Shown piece by piece: positions 20,104 through 32,033 of a DNA stretch of 64,000 nt (within the stretch, counting starts at the first letter, position 1; the number at the start of each line of letters is the position of its first letter). The notes under the pieces were generated by a model. It saw only the letters and a program-made list of their open reading frames with translations. It was not told where the DNA came from and ran no database searches. The DNA comes from Metellina segmentata (Eukaryota > Arthropoda > Arachnida > Araneae > Tetragnathidae), in contig OX375873.1 in assembly GCA_947359465.1 (NCBI GenBank), forward strand, positions 89,921,978 to 89,985,977. The letters are read 5' to 3'. Position numbers and translations under genes: made by a program.

Positions 20104-20480
20104 GGTGGAGTGGTCGTTCACGGTAAGACGTTTGTCGCCAACTAATTTTTGTCGCCAAATCAAGATGGCGGCCGAATTCCGTAACAGCAGATAGGGTTGC
20201 CATAACAAAAACGGCAGATGTGAAGAAAATCCGCCAAAGGTGAAGGTTACCATATTTGGCGACAGATCCCCTTCGGTGGAGTGGTCGTTCACGATAAGAA
20301 GGCGATTTGTCGCCAAATATGGTAACTTTCACCTTTTGCTGGTTTTTCTTCACATCTGGCGTTTTTGTTATGGCAACCCTATCTGTGTGGATTTTGCTGT
20401 TACGGAATTCGGCCACCATCTTGATTTGGCGACAAAAATTCGTTGGCGACAAACGTCTTACCGTGAACGACCACTCCACC
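20104..20480. mobile_element. Fold-back element, long inverted repeat (377 bp)
   Basis: Both ends are GGTGGAGTGGTCGTTCACGG, inverted. Inward the arms stay similar for about 170 bp ('taagacgtttgtcgccaac', 'gccaaatcaagatgg', 'gccgaattccgtaacagc', 'tagggttgccataac'). A third copy of the end motif sits at 20275-20294 inside, followed by 'gcgatttgtcgccaaatat'. It would form a large hairpin. No coding capacity. Confidence 0.75.
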
Positions 20481-22185
20481 GTGCACTTTTTCACATAAGT
20501 ACTCGAATAGCATGGTGTTAACTTCGATCAGGCCAGTTGGTTGCGCTGACGAATGGCCGATCTCCACTCACAATGGTTATTTTACACACAAAGTAAGTCA
20601 GGTCCAGATCAATCCAATTTGACCAAAAACTATTCACTTCAATCTCTCTTAAACTATAAATATTTACAAAGCTTTCTGTACAAGAAACGGTTTGTTTAAA
20701 GATTTGTCACGGAACACAGCACCAGCTCATTCAAAACGGAATTGGTTCACGAACGTCTTGTTCGTGCACGTGACTGCGAAGAGTGAAAAAAGTGAGGCTC
20801 GTAACGTAGCGCACAAATGGTACTAGTGATATCAAAAGTGAGATACCAACATAGCCGTCAGTGCTACGAGAGTTTGATAGTGACTAGTAGAAGGCATTAT
20901 ACAAAATCCACTACCGGTGTTGTTTATAAAGAGATCAGCGTGTTTGCAGATATTTACGACTAAATCTAAAAATAGTAACTAGGTTACGTGATACAATCAA
21001 ATACTTCAAAATTCTAAATTTGCAAAGTCACTAGACGAAAGTACAGTGTAAATGAGATGCGTCGTTTAGATTCTGAATAAGGATATCTTTTCTAACATAT
21101 AATTAGAGTACATGAAACGCTATATTGCCATAACAAAGCAAAATAATGTAACTGGTAATCGCTAAATACTGCTTTATATTCTGAAAAAACTCAACGGAAA
21201 AGGCTGTCCATGAACATGTCTTTTTCCTACCAAAGAGAAATAAAACCATTATTCATTTGTCTTCAAATTATTTCCATTGTCAAACTCCCATGTTAATAGT
21301 CCAGTATCGTAATCGAAAAGCTTTGCTGCACGCAATTCAACTCCAAGTGAACATGTCCTGAGGCCTACTTTCTTTCCGTATCAGAAGACGTTATTACCAA
21401 AATTAAAAGACATACACTAACAACGTATGGAATGCCGCAATTAGAAAATGATTAAAGAAACGGCTTGAAAGACATATTCATGGATTATCAATTGCTACAT
21501 AGACGCTTAGTTGAAAAAACTAATGAAGACATCAAGGGATAACAATGCGACACGGTGTTGTGTGGATTCAATAAAGAAAAGCTCTTCGTATGGTAACACA
21601 TGCACCTGATAGAAGTGTATAATGAAAAACCAATCGGATTATTGTTTCTGCAGATGGAATCTTGGAGCGTTGCTAAACGGCTTCTGTCACGCTGTAATGA
21701 CAGCCGTCTGTCTGTCTTCAAGGCTGTTTGCATAGGCCTGCCACACTCTCCAAGAGTCTGCAAACAGATTTGTACACGTATATCGACTGTTGTCAAATTG
21801 GTCATTGAATAATACATGGCACGAAGAGTATTGAGCATGGGAGAGGTTTGTCTTTGTGCTTACTGGAGCGGTTAATTGCCGGTTGTCAACACACTAAATG
21901 ACGTCTTGTTTGGAACGGTGGGGGTCGCCCGGAGGAAGTGGACTTCATATCGCTGGGGACGCCAGATGGCGCGCTGGATCAACTTCCCAATTGGATGGGG
22001 TGGGATCCTCAATTATTGCTGATACTGGAATTAGGAGGGACGATTCGGGAAGGGTGGATGGATCTTCAGAAAGATGGAACGTGTCATATTTATTGATATA
22101 ATCTGTTCTTTCCGTTTGAGTCATTATCTTAAAGGAAGCAGATGCGTTCGTCTGGAAATGGCCAGGGGATTCGACAGATATATCT
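20481..22185. other. Unannotated intron (1.7 kb)
   Basis: No repeat family or coding motif recognised. Several open frames of 60-116 codons lack any domain signature. Confidence 0.5.
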
Positions 22186-22380
22186 GTGGAGCCATCGTGG
22201 TTCAATGCGCTAGCAAACTGCGAGTTATAGATGGCACAGGTTCCATCCTTCTTGGGTGTATTTCGTTCTTCTGTGTCCATAAAACTTTTTGTGTGTGTAT
22301 ATATCTATTACTTGACGTTGTCTGCTGTGGCACAGCATGACCAAATATGGTGCTTGCACCATAAACCCAACAAACCACCA
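22186..22380 (+). repeat. SINE S2, nearly complete
   Basis: Head 'gagccatcgtggttcaatgc', 'gctagcaaactgcgagttat', 'gcacaggttccatcctt', 'gggtgtatttcgttcttctg', 'gtccataaaacttttt', 'ttacttgacgttgtctgc', 'cagcatgaccaaatatggtg', 'gcaccataaacccaac'. Confidence 0.75.
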
Positions 22381-22406
22381 ACTCGATATATATGTGCCTC
22401 AATATA

Positions 22407-23240
22407 CAGGGTGTCCTAAAAGTTCCCGTACTGACGATTCGTGAATTTATTATACAAAAACAACAAACTTTAAAACAATTATTTTTATACCAATGGTATG
22501 AACCACTTTTAACCTAACGTAGGAAAAAAAATGTGAACTTACATTTATAATAAATGTTCAAAATTTCAGCCTTTTTCTTGGAGGCAAAGCTGAAGTCGTT
22601 TGCGCATATTTTTAGAAACGCGTTTCAAGATGCTGGGAGTGACTTCTTGTATCCTTTGAGTAATGGCAATTTTCAGATAATCTATTGTTTGATGATTATC
22701 TTCATTAACTTTGTTCTTTAAATATCCCCACAGAAAAAAAGTCAGAGTTGCGCAGATCAGGGAACAAGGTGGCCAAAGGTTTCTTGAGATGAGTCGATCG
22801 CCAAAAAAATCTTGAAGCATACCCACGGTTTCATAACTTGAATGGCAGGTTGCAAAGTCTTGTTTGAACCAAGAGTCTCGTTCATTCACTTCTAATAATG
22901 CAACTAATTGTTGAATAAGTTGATATAGTGTATTTTTACTCGGTATTGCATCATTTGGATATTTATGTCGACAAAATTCTTTAAATCTTTCATATGACTT
23001 ATATTCAAAATAGGCCTCAAACAGCGCAATTCTCTGAATGCGTGATAAATTCATCTTGCAATGAAGAACAAAATAACGTGGAACTGCATTATCGCACAAC
23101 TTGAGTGCAAAGAAAATCAAATGATAAAAATTAAAAGAGTCCATAAAACTATAAACAGACAGTAAAATTCAATAATTTAAAAAAATGCGGGCAATAATTT
23201 TTTTTTAAAGTTGGAGTACGGGAACTTTTAGGACACCCTG
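22407..23240 (-). mobile_element. Mariner-like deletion derivative, second family (834 bp)
   Basis: TA flanks (22405-22406; 23241-23242). TIRs CAGGGTGTCCTAAAAGTTCC plus CGTAC are perfect for about 25 bp. The CAGGGTG start resembles the DUF4817 family at 3239 but the TIR is otherwise different and much shorter. It carries a shortened transposase gene on the minus strand. Confidence 0.88.
22566..23144 (-). pseudogene. Mariner-like transposase with catalytic core deleted (192 codons)
   Basis: Residues about 30-90 are the N-terminal HTH (MNLSRIQRIALFEAYFEYKS, then IPSKNTLYQLIQQLV). They are joined directly to the end of the catalytic domain: WFKQDFATCHSS (QQDGATCH-like, second Asp motif) and FGDRLISRNLWPP, FFLWGYLKNKV. 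The segment with the second HTH and the first catalytic Asp is gone. The third motif is corrupted (SLICATLTFFLWG in place of SPDxTPxDFFLWG). The frame is still open but the protein cannot be a working transposase. Confidence 0.85.
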
Positions 23241-23242
23241 TA

Positions 23243-23869
23243 GAAAGGACGAGTGTGCCAACAAATTCGATGAATTTGAGTTATGTTTACCAATCACTTC
23301 TCTTCTCAAAGTAATGAAAGTAAAAAAAAGTGCCAATATCATGATGTCAATACATTGTGAAAGAATCAAAACGTTGAAAAGTATTTTTGTACGCTGTATT
23401 TTGAACTTAAAATAAAATTAATGTGCATCCAAAAACTTGCAAAAAGGACATTGGTCCTTTTTTTAAACCAAGGTACAGATATGTAAAAGGTCTTAAATTT
23501 TTGGTATCCTTGTATGCAGGGTTTTCATTATATCCTTGAGCCCTAGTTATAACACGTTTTAGAGTATGAACCGCATTTTGATGAACCTTTGTAATGAGGT
23601 TCAGCAATTGTAAAAAATTAGATTGATCTTAAATCACAACCTCTACAATATTTTAGATTTGTAAGCAGACATTACAAGTTTGTTTTACATGCAAAAATTA
23701 TTATTCATTTTATTTCTCTTCAACAATACATAGCAGATGAATATACTTGAATCTTTAAAATTGTTTCCATGGATTTCGTAGCTATGTAACAGTAAGTATA
23801 GGATAGTTATGAAATTTTTCATTGACAAGATAATGTTCACTTGGAAACCCAATGAGAATCAAATGGGTG
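23243..23869. other. Unannotated intron
   Basis: AT-rich, nothing recognised. Confidence 0.5.
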
Positions 23870-24000
23870 AGGTGGTAGTTAACGTCGCACAGGAACAACA
23901 CAACGGGCTATTGATAACTGTCCTGAATCAATCCCGCAGTGAAAGAATCAAAGATATGGCCGCGTTATTATGAACCACGGTAAGATGACTTCTCAAATGG
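23870..24000 (-). repeat. SINE S1-A 3' part
   Basis: AGGTGGTAGTTAACGTCGC, ACAACACAACGGGCTATTG, 'aactgtcctgaatcaatccc', 'gaaccacggtaagatgac'. Confidence 0.7.
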
Positions 24001-26439
24001 GATTAACATAATTTTGTTTCATTATAGTACTGTAAAATGTGGCTGGAATTAAAAGTTGTAAAATTTCAATGCAATATCTCAAACTAAATTGAAAAGTGAA
24101 TAAATTTAAGCTCTGAAATTATTGCGCTTAGAATAAAAATGATTGCTTTTGTTAAGTATTTTGAAAAGTCGAAGTATTTTTTACAAGAAAACATCAAACT
24201 TTTTCATTTTTAAAAATAAATTTCATTCGCTGTATATTTGCCGGAGAGTGTAAGTTTCTAAGTCAATAATTAAAATTTTATAGTTTTAATGCGAAATATT
24301 TATCATATATCACTTGCGATTAATCTTATAAACTCTCCTACAAAGTGATATGCAGGTGATATTAGCCTCTTAAAATAGATGTGCCATTTAACAAAAGGAA
24401 TTTAAAAACGGATAAAAATTTCTAGTTTTACCCAGTTTCGGATGTTAGTAAGAATTACTATTACCAAAACTTCATTTATTATATTATTAATTTATATATA
24501 TATATTATCAAGATCCTGTTTCAAGTATCAATTTATACGATAGCAGAAGTTGCAAACATCACTGTCTACCAGCATTGGTATGCTTTTCAATGTCAAAATA
24601 TGCCCCTTCGCTCATCATGTCTTGGGATCCCGGATTTAATTGATTATTTTCCTGTCTTTTGTTAGAAGTAAAAACCAATTGCACAAAAAGGTTTAGTAAA
24701 TATTTACACATAGCAAAAAAATGAACATTTTTTTTTTAAATTTCGGAAACGATTTATTTAAAGCGTTTTTAACGATTTTATTTTAAAAATAACTCGCTAA
24801 GGAAAAACTAGAACATGCCAAAACGTATTTTAATTTCCGTCTGTAATGAGAATGCAAGCAATTCGCAAACCCTCGTTAACAGTTCTGCATAAACCGTAAA
24901 ATTCCCTTGCGGCCATTGGAATTAAACTGAGTCACAACACCCTAAAAGCGAATGATCAACAGGTAGCGAAAGCCCTCAGAAATCAATCGTACTCTGATAC
25001 GAACTAATAGTAGCGAACGAAGTAGTATTGCCTTGTTTCCAAAGTCCAATGCCCTTGCACCTTTCCCAAAGAGAAAAAAAATAATCAAAGAACAAATAAA
25101 GCCAAAATGGGGGGTTGGAGAAGGGAAAAAAAAGAAATTTAAATTTGGTCGCTCAATCAAAACCTGTAATCGCTACGCCCCTACAATTAAGGCCATGTCA
25201 GCAAGTCGTAGCTGAAGTCGGTTATTACATGGTCATCAGTTGCTCAAAATGAACGTGATTATACCTCACCTGCCTTGCAATTTCGCTGGATGCCGCCCAT
25301 ATACCCTTGCTGTTGCACAAGGGGCACGACGTTGCGAATGGGCACGATGATGAATAACAGGGTGGTGAAAGACGAATATTAGCTTTGGCCCGTCCACGTC
25401 TCTACACCCCGTTGCCATCTTCTTACTTAATCGTCCGAACGGCCTTGTTGCTAACAAGGATGAAGTCGTGAGAAAGATTCCGCCATTTCTTTATTTTTTC
25501 TACCTGCACAGCCTTGTGGAAGGAATATGTATTCGATATATGCTGTATCCGTAATTGGGAGGGGGGGGGTTCTATGGACGCCGTTCCTAGTTTGTTAATT
25601 TGTCATAAAGGGAAGGGGGTTGTTGGGGAGGCATCTACCAGGGAGGTCTGTCTGGTCCGTCCTGGGGAGAGATCGTGCCCAAGAAAATAGAGTCATTCCG
25701 GGCTTGATTAATTGAGGCCTTCCAGACTGGAATGTTGAACCAACCTTTGTGTGCTTTGCACACCAACCCCTGCTGTCTTCTTCGTGATGGAAATTGATTC
25801 CGTTGCATAAGAACACGATGCGAGGTCAGACAGACGAGCTTGAACCACCTTCTGAGTGGTGTATCCTAATGACAGACCAATTCAGAAAATGTTAACAAGT
25901 GGTTAAAGAGAGATGATGGACTTTCAAAAATCACCAAATTCGATTAACGTTAAAAGTTAATGGATATCAAACTAATAGTAAAAAAATATTTTTTTTATAT
26001 TATTTGAGAAGAAAGAGAAAAAAATATTTTTTGAATTACGATATTTTTGCCGGTGTTACAAACACAACAACCGTAACATATGGTAGATAAGAAAAGGAAC
26101 GGGTTTTATCAGCGACTTGTTTTACATTCTTCAGAGTTCAAAATGTTCCCCGCGCATCTGGTTTCAGTTGATTTCCTTAAAATTCTTTTGGGTTAATCCT
26201 TGAGAACTTTTGCATGCAAATGCGAATGAGAAATTAATTCAAGCTTTCAAATTTTGACATTTTAGTTTAAAATGTTGCGCTAAGCAACAGCTTTTCTTTG
26301 CAAAAGCTGATGCGATTTAGTACAACCAGAGTTAATTTGATTCATATGTACACAAAATATTGTACGAAATAAGATTTTTCAATAAATGGAAAATTAATGC
26401 GCCATAAAACCTATCGATTTGTTCCAATTTATAAAAATT
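24001..26439. other. Unannotated intron (2.4 kb)
   Basis: AT-rich to 24900. 24950-25850 is less biased but shows no domain in any frame. A (TA)n run lies near 24490. I see nothing definite. Confidence 0.5.
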
Positions 26440-27500
26440 TTTGACCACGTTTTATACGCAACTAGCCACTGCGTGGCCAGCACGGCGTCGCCCGTGACAG
26501 GTTTTCGTGGATTCAAGTGTAACCACTGTTCGCTAACTCCCTGTGATTCCTACGAATTCCAACCCCGTGATGGCCTTATCATTGTCAAATGTAGCCAAAT
26601 TCGAATTGCGAAGAGATCCGACTGGCGTGACGTCACAATCTGTTGTGAAAATATAAATATTCAACTGAAAAATTATTTAATAAAAGAAAATCAAACGTAT
26701 AAGGTTTCGATATAATGTAAAATGTTCTTTGCCCGTGACAGTTCTTTTCGTGGGGTCAGGTGTGACCACTGTTCGCTAACGCTCGCTAACCCCGATGATT
26801 GCTACGCATTCCCATTTAATTGCGAAGAGATCCAATAGGCGTGACGTCACAAAGTTATTTTTTAAAAGAAAATCAAATGTATGAGGTATCGATCTAATGT
26901 AAAATTTTCCGCAGATTTCAAATCCGTTGAAATTTTATTTTGTCTTTAACGATTGTGATGAGATAAAATAGAAAAAACAATAACGCTCGGCAACCCCCGG
27001 TGATTGCTACGCAATTCCAAAAACGGTCACAAGTGTTTCTCCGGAATGACGTTAATTAAATACCTACCAAAAACAATAGCGAAGACGATTCCAAAGGACG
27101 TAGTAGTCGTGACGTCATTGTCTAATGCGTTCATATTCGTATTGCAAAAATAAAGAGGTTACAATTGAAAAATTATTTGTTTAAAGAAAGTCAAATGTAA
27201 TGTATCTATCTGGTGTATAATTTTCCGCAGATTTCAAATTCGTGAAATTTTCAATTTATCTTTAACGACCCCAATTTTACAAAAAGAACTAAACAATGCC
27301 AGTCAAAAAAAATTGTAACTTGTTTTGCTTCCCTACGTTTGAATTGTTAGAGCGCAGGAAATGGAATCTGTGATTTCTCGATTACAAAGGTAAAATTCGT
27401 AAGGGAAAAAAATATAAAAGTTACAATTTAAAAATGATGTATTTTAAGAAAATCATATTTTTAGGTATTGATCTAATGTAAAATTGTTCTGTTCGTCCGC
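26440..27500 (-). repeat. Decayed Helitron-derived tandem array
   Basis: Segments recur: 'cgtgacag...tttcgtgg' with 'tgtaaccactgttcgctaac' (26485, 26735), 'aagagatcc..aggcgtgacgtcac' (26610, 26825), 'atcgatctaatgtaaaattt' (26706, 26890, 27200, 27470) and 'ccgcagatttcaaat' (26910, 27225). The GCTCGCTAACCCC..GATTGC motif matches the subterminal block of the minus-strand Helitron at 36095. An S1 tail scrap lies at 27030-27068. Confidence 0.55.
27030..27068 (+). repeat. SINE S1 3' tip
   Basis: 'acaagtgtttctccggaatg', then ACGTTAATTAAATACCTACC. A scrap inside the decayed array. Confidence 0.5.
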
Positions 27501-27660
27501 TGAAATGGTTGCTCGGAAAATGAAACCGAAAGAATAAATTTGGAATATGTGATCTCTTTATACTCTTGCCATTCTAAGGGAAACAGTAATTATTAAATTC
27601 CAATAAATTAATTTTAAAATTTTCTAGATAAAATTTTAAAGTTAGTGTGGGATAGAAAAA

Positions 27661-27785
27661 TTGTAAAAAATTCGGACTACCTGTGTGCCAACTTTCATTT
27701 CTGAAAATGCCATAGATTCGTCAGGTCACTCCTTACAGACAGAGAAACATTTCCTTTAATAATTGTAGAGATAACTTCCGAATGA
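27661..27785 (+). repeat. Repeat family R3 (copy 2)
   Basis: TTCGGACTACCTGTGTGCC, 'tgccatagattcgtca', 'cagagaaacatttccttt', 'aataattgtagagat'. Co-linear with 48002-48125. Confidence 0.6.
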
Positions 27786-29036
27786 CAAAAAAAAGCAAAC
27801 AATGTGTAGGTTCTAAAACAATCGGATAAGTTCAAAAGTTGGTTCTGAAAGTTCACTGTCCCCTTAAGTTGGGGGTTGACTTGTGGGTATTTGCGAATGG
27901 ATTTTGAAAACAGATGGAAAATACATTCAAAGGCATTTACAGTCTTCAAAGAAGTAATCTTTGTCTACCATGTGAATTGTTTCAGACACAATGTCTGCTG
28001 CCATGGAAACGAACCTTATTCTGTTTTCCATAGGAGATACGTGAAGAAATGTATTCAAGTTTGCCATTTTGGCGAACTTGATAACAAATTGGAGAAAATG
28101 TAGTCACCGAGATCTTCACTAATAAACCATTTTTTAGTCGCCTAAAACATTCGTGAAAAACAAAATAAATTTAAGTCATCCCCAAAAGCCACCCCACTCC
28201 AAATATACGAAGGACAGAGACCACCACTCATAATTGTTGTCGGGAGCGGTTTTCATGATAAACAGAGAGTATTAGATAGACTTTGATATAAACAAGAGGA
28301 ATGGAAACATTACAAAATAAATTAAATTGTCTAGGCCGATTAAAAGGCTTGGGTATCTGCAATCTTCTCAATAATCTTGATAAGTCTAGTGATTATAAAA
28401 CTTATGTTGCAGTTCGAGTGGTATATACATACAACTCCAAAAATTAAATATAATACAATCCGAGATTGACCTTGCCAAGTTTCTGCATAGAATTACTTTA
28501 GAGCACAAATGAATATTCGTAAAGCTGTATGGAATAAAATAAGAGCGACCATATGCCTCGTATTGCTACTGTGAACTAAAGAAAAAATTTTTAATGCTTA
28601 TGTGAACACATTGTAAGTTTTAGTTATTCAAAAAATACATTTTTGCTACGTTAAAAGCAATCTAATATGGAATGTGCTGGCCTCTGATCCTAATGTAGAC
28701 ATCACAACGAGCAGAGATGCTTTCCTCAAGGCTGCCCAAGAGTTTTTTTGTGTCAAGGAGTCCCAATAGCGCACTACAGCAATCACTCCTTTCAATTTAT
28801 ATACTGAACTACTTTTTCTTAAATTGATGTGATTTAACTTTAAGAAAGATTTGAAGAGAGGTAGTTTATTTATTTAATTTATTTCGAATATTGTCTTCGT
28901 TCAAAAGACTAAGAGAGCAGGCCGTAACATATAACATACAAGGTCTGTTTTAAACGTTCCGGAACTTTTCAATAATTTGAACAAGGAACGTAACATTTTT
29001 CGCCCTACTTTCGACTTTAGTTGTAAAATACAACGA
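27786..29036. other. Unannotated intron (1.25 kb)
   Basis: At 28660-28770 a frame reads IWNVLASDPNVD, then SRDAFLKAAQEFF, which looks protein-like, but I cannot assign it and no splice sites frame it. The rest is AT-rich. Confidence 0.45.
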
Positions 29037-29342
29037 GGTAGGTATTTTAATTTAACGTAGCACTGGAGCAACACAACGGGCTATTAGCAACAGTTCGGAA
29101 CCAATCCCAAAGGGGAAAATCCAAGCAAAACGCCACGTAATTTTGAAGTGAAATTTTTTTTTACCACGGTTAAAAGACGAAGCAACACCCGAGTTGGCAA
29201 CCCACACTCCAAACTTCTACACCAAGTCAACGTGAGTACATTTGACCAGCGCATTTTGTAAACGACTGTCTTGGGTGGGATTCGAACTGGCAACCCTCCA
29301 GTTGCTAATTCGTTTACTCTTCCAACCGGGCTAACCCGGCCC
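29037..29342 (-). repeat. SINE S1-A, full length
   Basis: Complete minus-strand copy: head complement 'gggccgggttagcccggttg', 'gaagagtaaacgaattagca', B box 'agttcgaatcccaccc', then the body and the tail 'gctacgttaaattaaaatac', ACCTACCT. One T-rich insertion (29148-29163). Confidence 0.85.
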
Positions 29343-29990
29343 AAAGTACAACTAAGAAATGCGCTCTCATTCGGTTAATTGACGAGGTTAATATCACCGA
29401 GGGCATTTCCCTTTCCCTCTACAAATCAAGAAACTTATTCACGTTACTTAACAAATGCGCGCTGTCAACGAAGCTATGGCGCGAGGACGCACAATATGCA
29501 AAGAGAGTTATGTTTCTCATTACAACTCATACCCATAACGCATCGAGTATGGGCAATGATTCGTCGCGTGCACGGTTGAGTGATAGTGCTTGAAGTTTTA
29601 CGAGGATCCGTTAACAAACTTATGTTGGAAGCCTGAGCTGTTTCTTTTAGATGCGAAACGTGGGGCATACTCAACGGTACTATGATTAGTTGGAGCACGA
29701 AACGTCTAGAAGGCTTCATATCCATTCTGAAAGAATATTGCCTAGCGTGACTTGAAAGCAGATTTTGATTTAAAATGCCGCTTCATAAAGGCTCATTGAA
29801 GAAATAAATTTGGCCGTCGCACAAGAATTTACTTTTAAGAACCCACGGGAAAACTGTTTTGTGTATAGCTTTCAGATCATTGATCATCATCAGGATTCAG
29901 GAAATTTCTTTTTACATAAAATGGTTCCGAAAATTGAAAACTTCCATTCAGTTTGTATGGCATTGATCTGAATTTAAATGCCGCGGAAAT
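29343..29990. other. Unannotated intron
   Basis: Nothing recognised. Confidence 0.5.
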
Positions 29991-30161
29991 GTGGAGTGTG
30001 GGGTGTCAGCTAGGAAGTTGACCTCATCGCCTGAGCCTGGATCAAAATGACTAGGTGCGATGAGTCTCGGATCCCAGTTTTTCCTTTTCGGATTGATCCT
30101 TGATCCCAGACCGTCGCCAATATCCCGTTCTGTTGCTCCAGTGCGAAGTTAATTAACTACC
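29991..30161 (+). repeat. SINE S1-A 3' half
   Basis: GTGGAGTGTGGGGTGTCAGC, 'gacctcatcgcctgagcc', 'cggattgatccttgatccc', 'cagaccgtcgccaatatccc', 'gttgctccagtgcgaagtta'. Confidence 0.75.
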
Positions 30162-30204
30162 GATCGAATATAATATAACGCTGGGTTACAAGTGATTAGG
30201 GGAA

Positions 30205-30392
30205 GCAAGGTAATGTTTAACACTAGATGAAGCTAATGTTTAACATTTGATGATAGCTGATGTTTAACACTAGATGAGAGCTAATGTTTAACATTAGATG
30301 ATAGCTGATGTTTCACACTAGATGAGAGCTAATGTTTAATATTAGATGGTAGCTGATGTTTAACACTAGATGATAGCTGATGTTTAAAGTGT
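30205..30392 (+). repeat. 24-bp minisatellite, about 7.5 copies
   Basis: Unit AGCTGATGTTTAACACTAGA + TGAT. Units alternate between 'agctaatg..cattag' and 'agctgatg..cactag', giving a 48-bp higher-order period. A stray unit recurs at 31028-31060. Confidence 0.85.
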
Positions 30393-30521
30393 AATGTAAA
30401 CACTAGAATTCACGAAAACCGACCAGAAAATCAATAATATTTTTATTAATTCAAAATATTTTCAAACTTTTTAGCTTTTAAACGATTCTAAGATCTTGTA
30501 AATATTTGATATAGTTTTATA

Positions 30522-30656
30522 CACTACCCTAAAATAATGGAACGGACGCCAGCGGATTTGCATAAAATCCGACTACTTGTTTGGAGTTGTTTTTTGTGGA
30601 ATGGCCAGGGACCTTTGCATATTGTTCCTTGTCAATTGAACGTCAACGCCTCCATT
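30522..30656 (+). pseudogene. Tc1-like remnant, second copy of the same deletion derivative
   Basis: After TA (30520-30521): CACTACCCTAAAATAATGG, then MERTPADLHKIRLLVW and WNGQGPLHIVP.QLN. The fusion of the N-terminal start to the mid-protein GQGPLHIVPG motif is the one seen at 10919. Truncated after the LN(A/V)NA region. Confidence 0.75.
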
Positions 30657-31140
30657 CACAAACAAAGTTATTGGTTAAGAAATGAATTTTGGGTCGATTT
30701 TTAAGTGTTGGAAATCTTGAAAAAATCTTGATTTTTAAAAATTCCTTGGTGAAAAAAATTGTTAAAAAACTATTCTTTCTAGCAACTAGACGGAGGTTCA
30801 AAACATGAAGAATAATAGAAGGAATAATTTCAAACAGGAATAGTCTCTCTGAACAAATTAGAATTCGAGATATCACTTCCCAAAAAACATGCAATTATCT
30901 AATTATATCTAAATCAGATAATTAATGATTAGCTTAATCTATATAGTTCATACTCAAATAAGTTTTATTGATTAATAATTTTTAAATCAAAATTTTAAAA
31001 AATCTTGTAATGTATACATACACCATAACACTGGATGATAACTGATGTTTAACACTTAGATGACAAGATGATTTCTTCATCTTCTTGTCGAAAACTCTGT
31101 CCAGTAGTGGCCAGGTTCTGATACCAAAACCTGTTCGATA
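30657..31140. other. Unannotated, AT-rich
   Basis: Nothing recognised apart from the stray 24-bp unit near 31028. Confidence 0.5.
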
Positions 31141-31285
31141 TTGTCACCAGTTCTCGGCAAGGGACAGTTTGCTTTTTCTACCAGCCTCGACGAGGTATCT
31201 CATTAGAAAAAATTGACCAGATCTTGATGGACGAGATATCACATCATTAGCAAAAGTGACCAGATCTTGATAGACAAGATATCTC
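31141..31285 (-). repeat. Repeat related to the 47.7-kb minisatellite
   Basis: Two diverged units of 'tgaccagatcttgat.gac' + 'agatatc.c', preceded by 'gacgaggtatctcattag'. The same words occur at 47640-47970. Confidence 0.6.
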
Positions 31286-31468
31286 GTGGAAACCACTTGA
31301 AGTTTTAAGATAGTTGGTTGGTTAAATACAACAACATTTCTTGAAACCCGAATGATAATTCGAAATTTGGTTGGATATTCCCTATTTAGGGAAGTGTTTT
31401 TACTAAATTGGTATCGCACACATCCATTACCATTTCTCATTATGCTTTTATGTTTATTGTTAGTATCT

Positions 31469-31637
31469 GGTAGTTGCAGATGGCGCGGGTTCGATTCCCG
31501 TTTCATACCCTGAGTGCATTTTTCTCTTTGTTGTCAGTAAAACTTTTCTTGTGCATTCCCATAATTTGAGGTTGTCTTGTATTAGGCAATTTGGCCAAAT
31601 ATGAAGCTTTCGCCATAAAACCCAACCAACCATACAA
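31469..31637 (+). repeat. SINE S2, nearly complete
   Basis: Head remnant, 'gatggcgcgggttcgattcc' (perfect B box GGTTCGATTCC), 'ataccctgagtgcatttttc', 'agtaaaacttttcttgtgc', 'gaggttgtcttgtattagg', 'caatttggccaaatatg', 'cgccataaaacccaacc'. Confidence 0.8.
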
Positions 31638-31785
31638 GTTAGACTTCAAAGAGGTTCTGAGGTTCACCTCAGAATTATTTTCTGAATGCCTGCCGCTTAA
31701 AACTTTTCCTAATAGCTCCAGAAAGTACTAACCCCTTGTTCGTGTGACGAAAACAAAAATCTTTATAGCTGGAAGTTTAAAAGTT

Positions 31786-32033
31786 ACGTAGGTAGTAACA
31801 TCGCGCTTGAGCAACACAACTGGCACTACTGGTGAATGTCCTTTATCGACCTCGAAGATCCGTTGACAACACTTCGGAATTCTGAACTGGCAGCCTACTC
31901 TCCAAACTTACATACCGCACCAACGTGACTTAACGCGTACAAGCCCCCACGTAAACGATGGTATTTGGTTGGATTGAATTTCGAACTCGCAACCCTCTGA
32001 TTGCTACTCTTCCGACCAGGCTACCGCGATCCC
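31786..32033 (-). repeat. SINE S1-A, nearly complete with small deletions
   Basis: ACGTAGGTAGT tail, 'gcgcttgagcaacacaactg', 'gaactggcagcctactctcc', 'accaacgtgactta', 'gtacaagcccccacgtaaac', 'gatggtatttggttggattg', 'tcgaactcgcaaccctctga', 'gctaccgcgatccc'. Confidence 0.8.
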
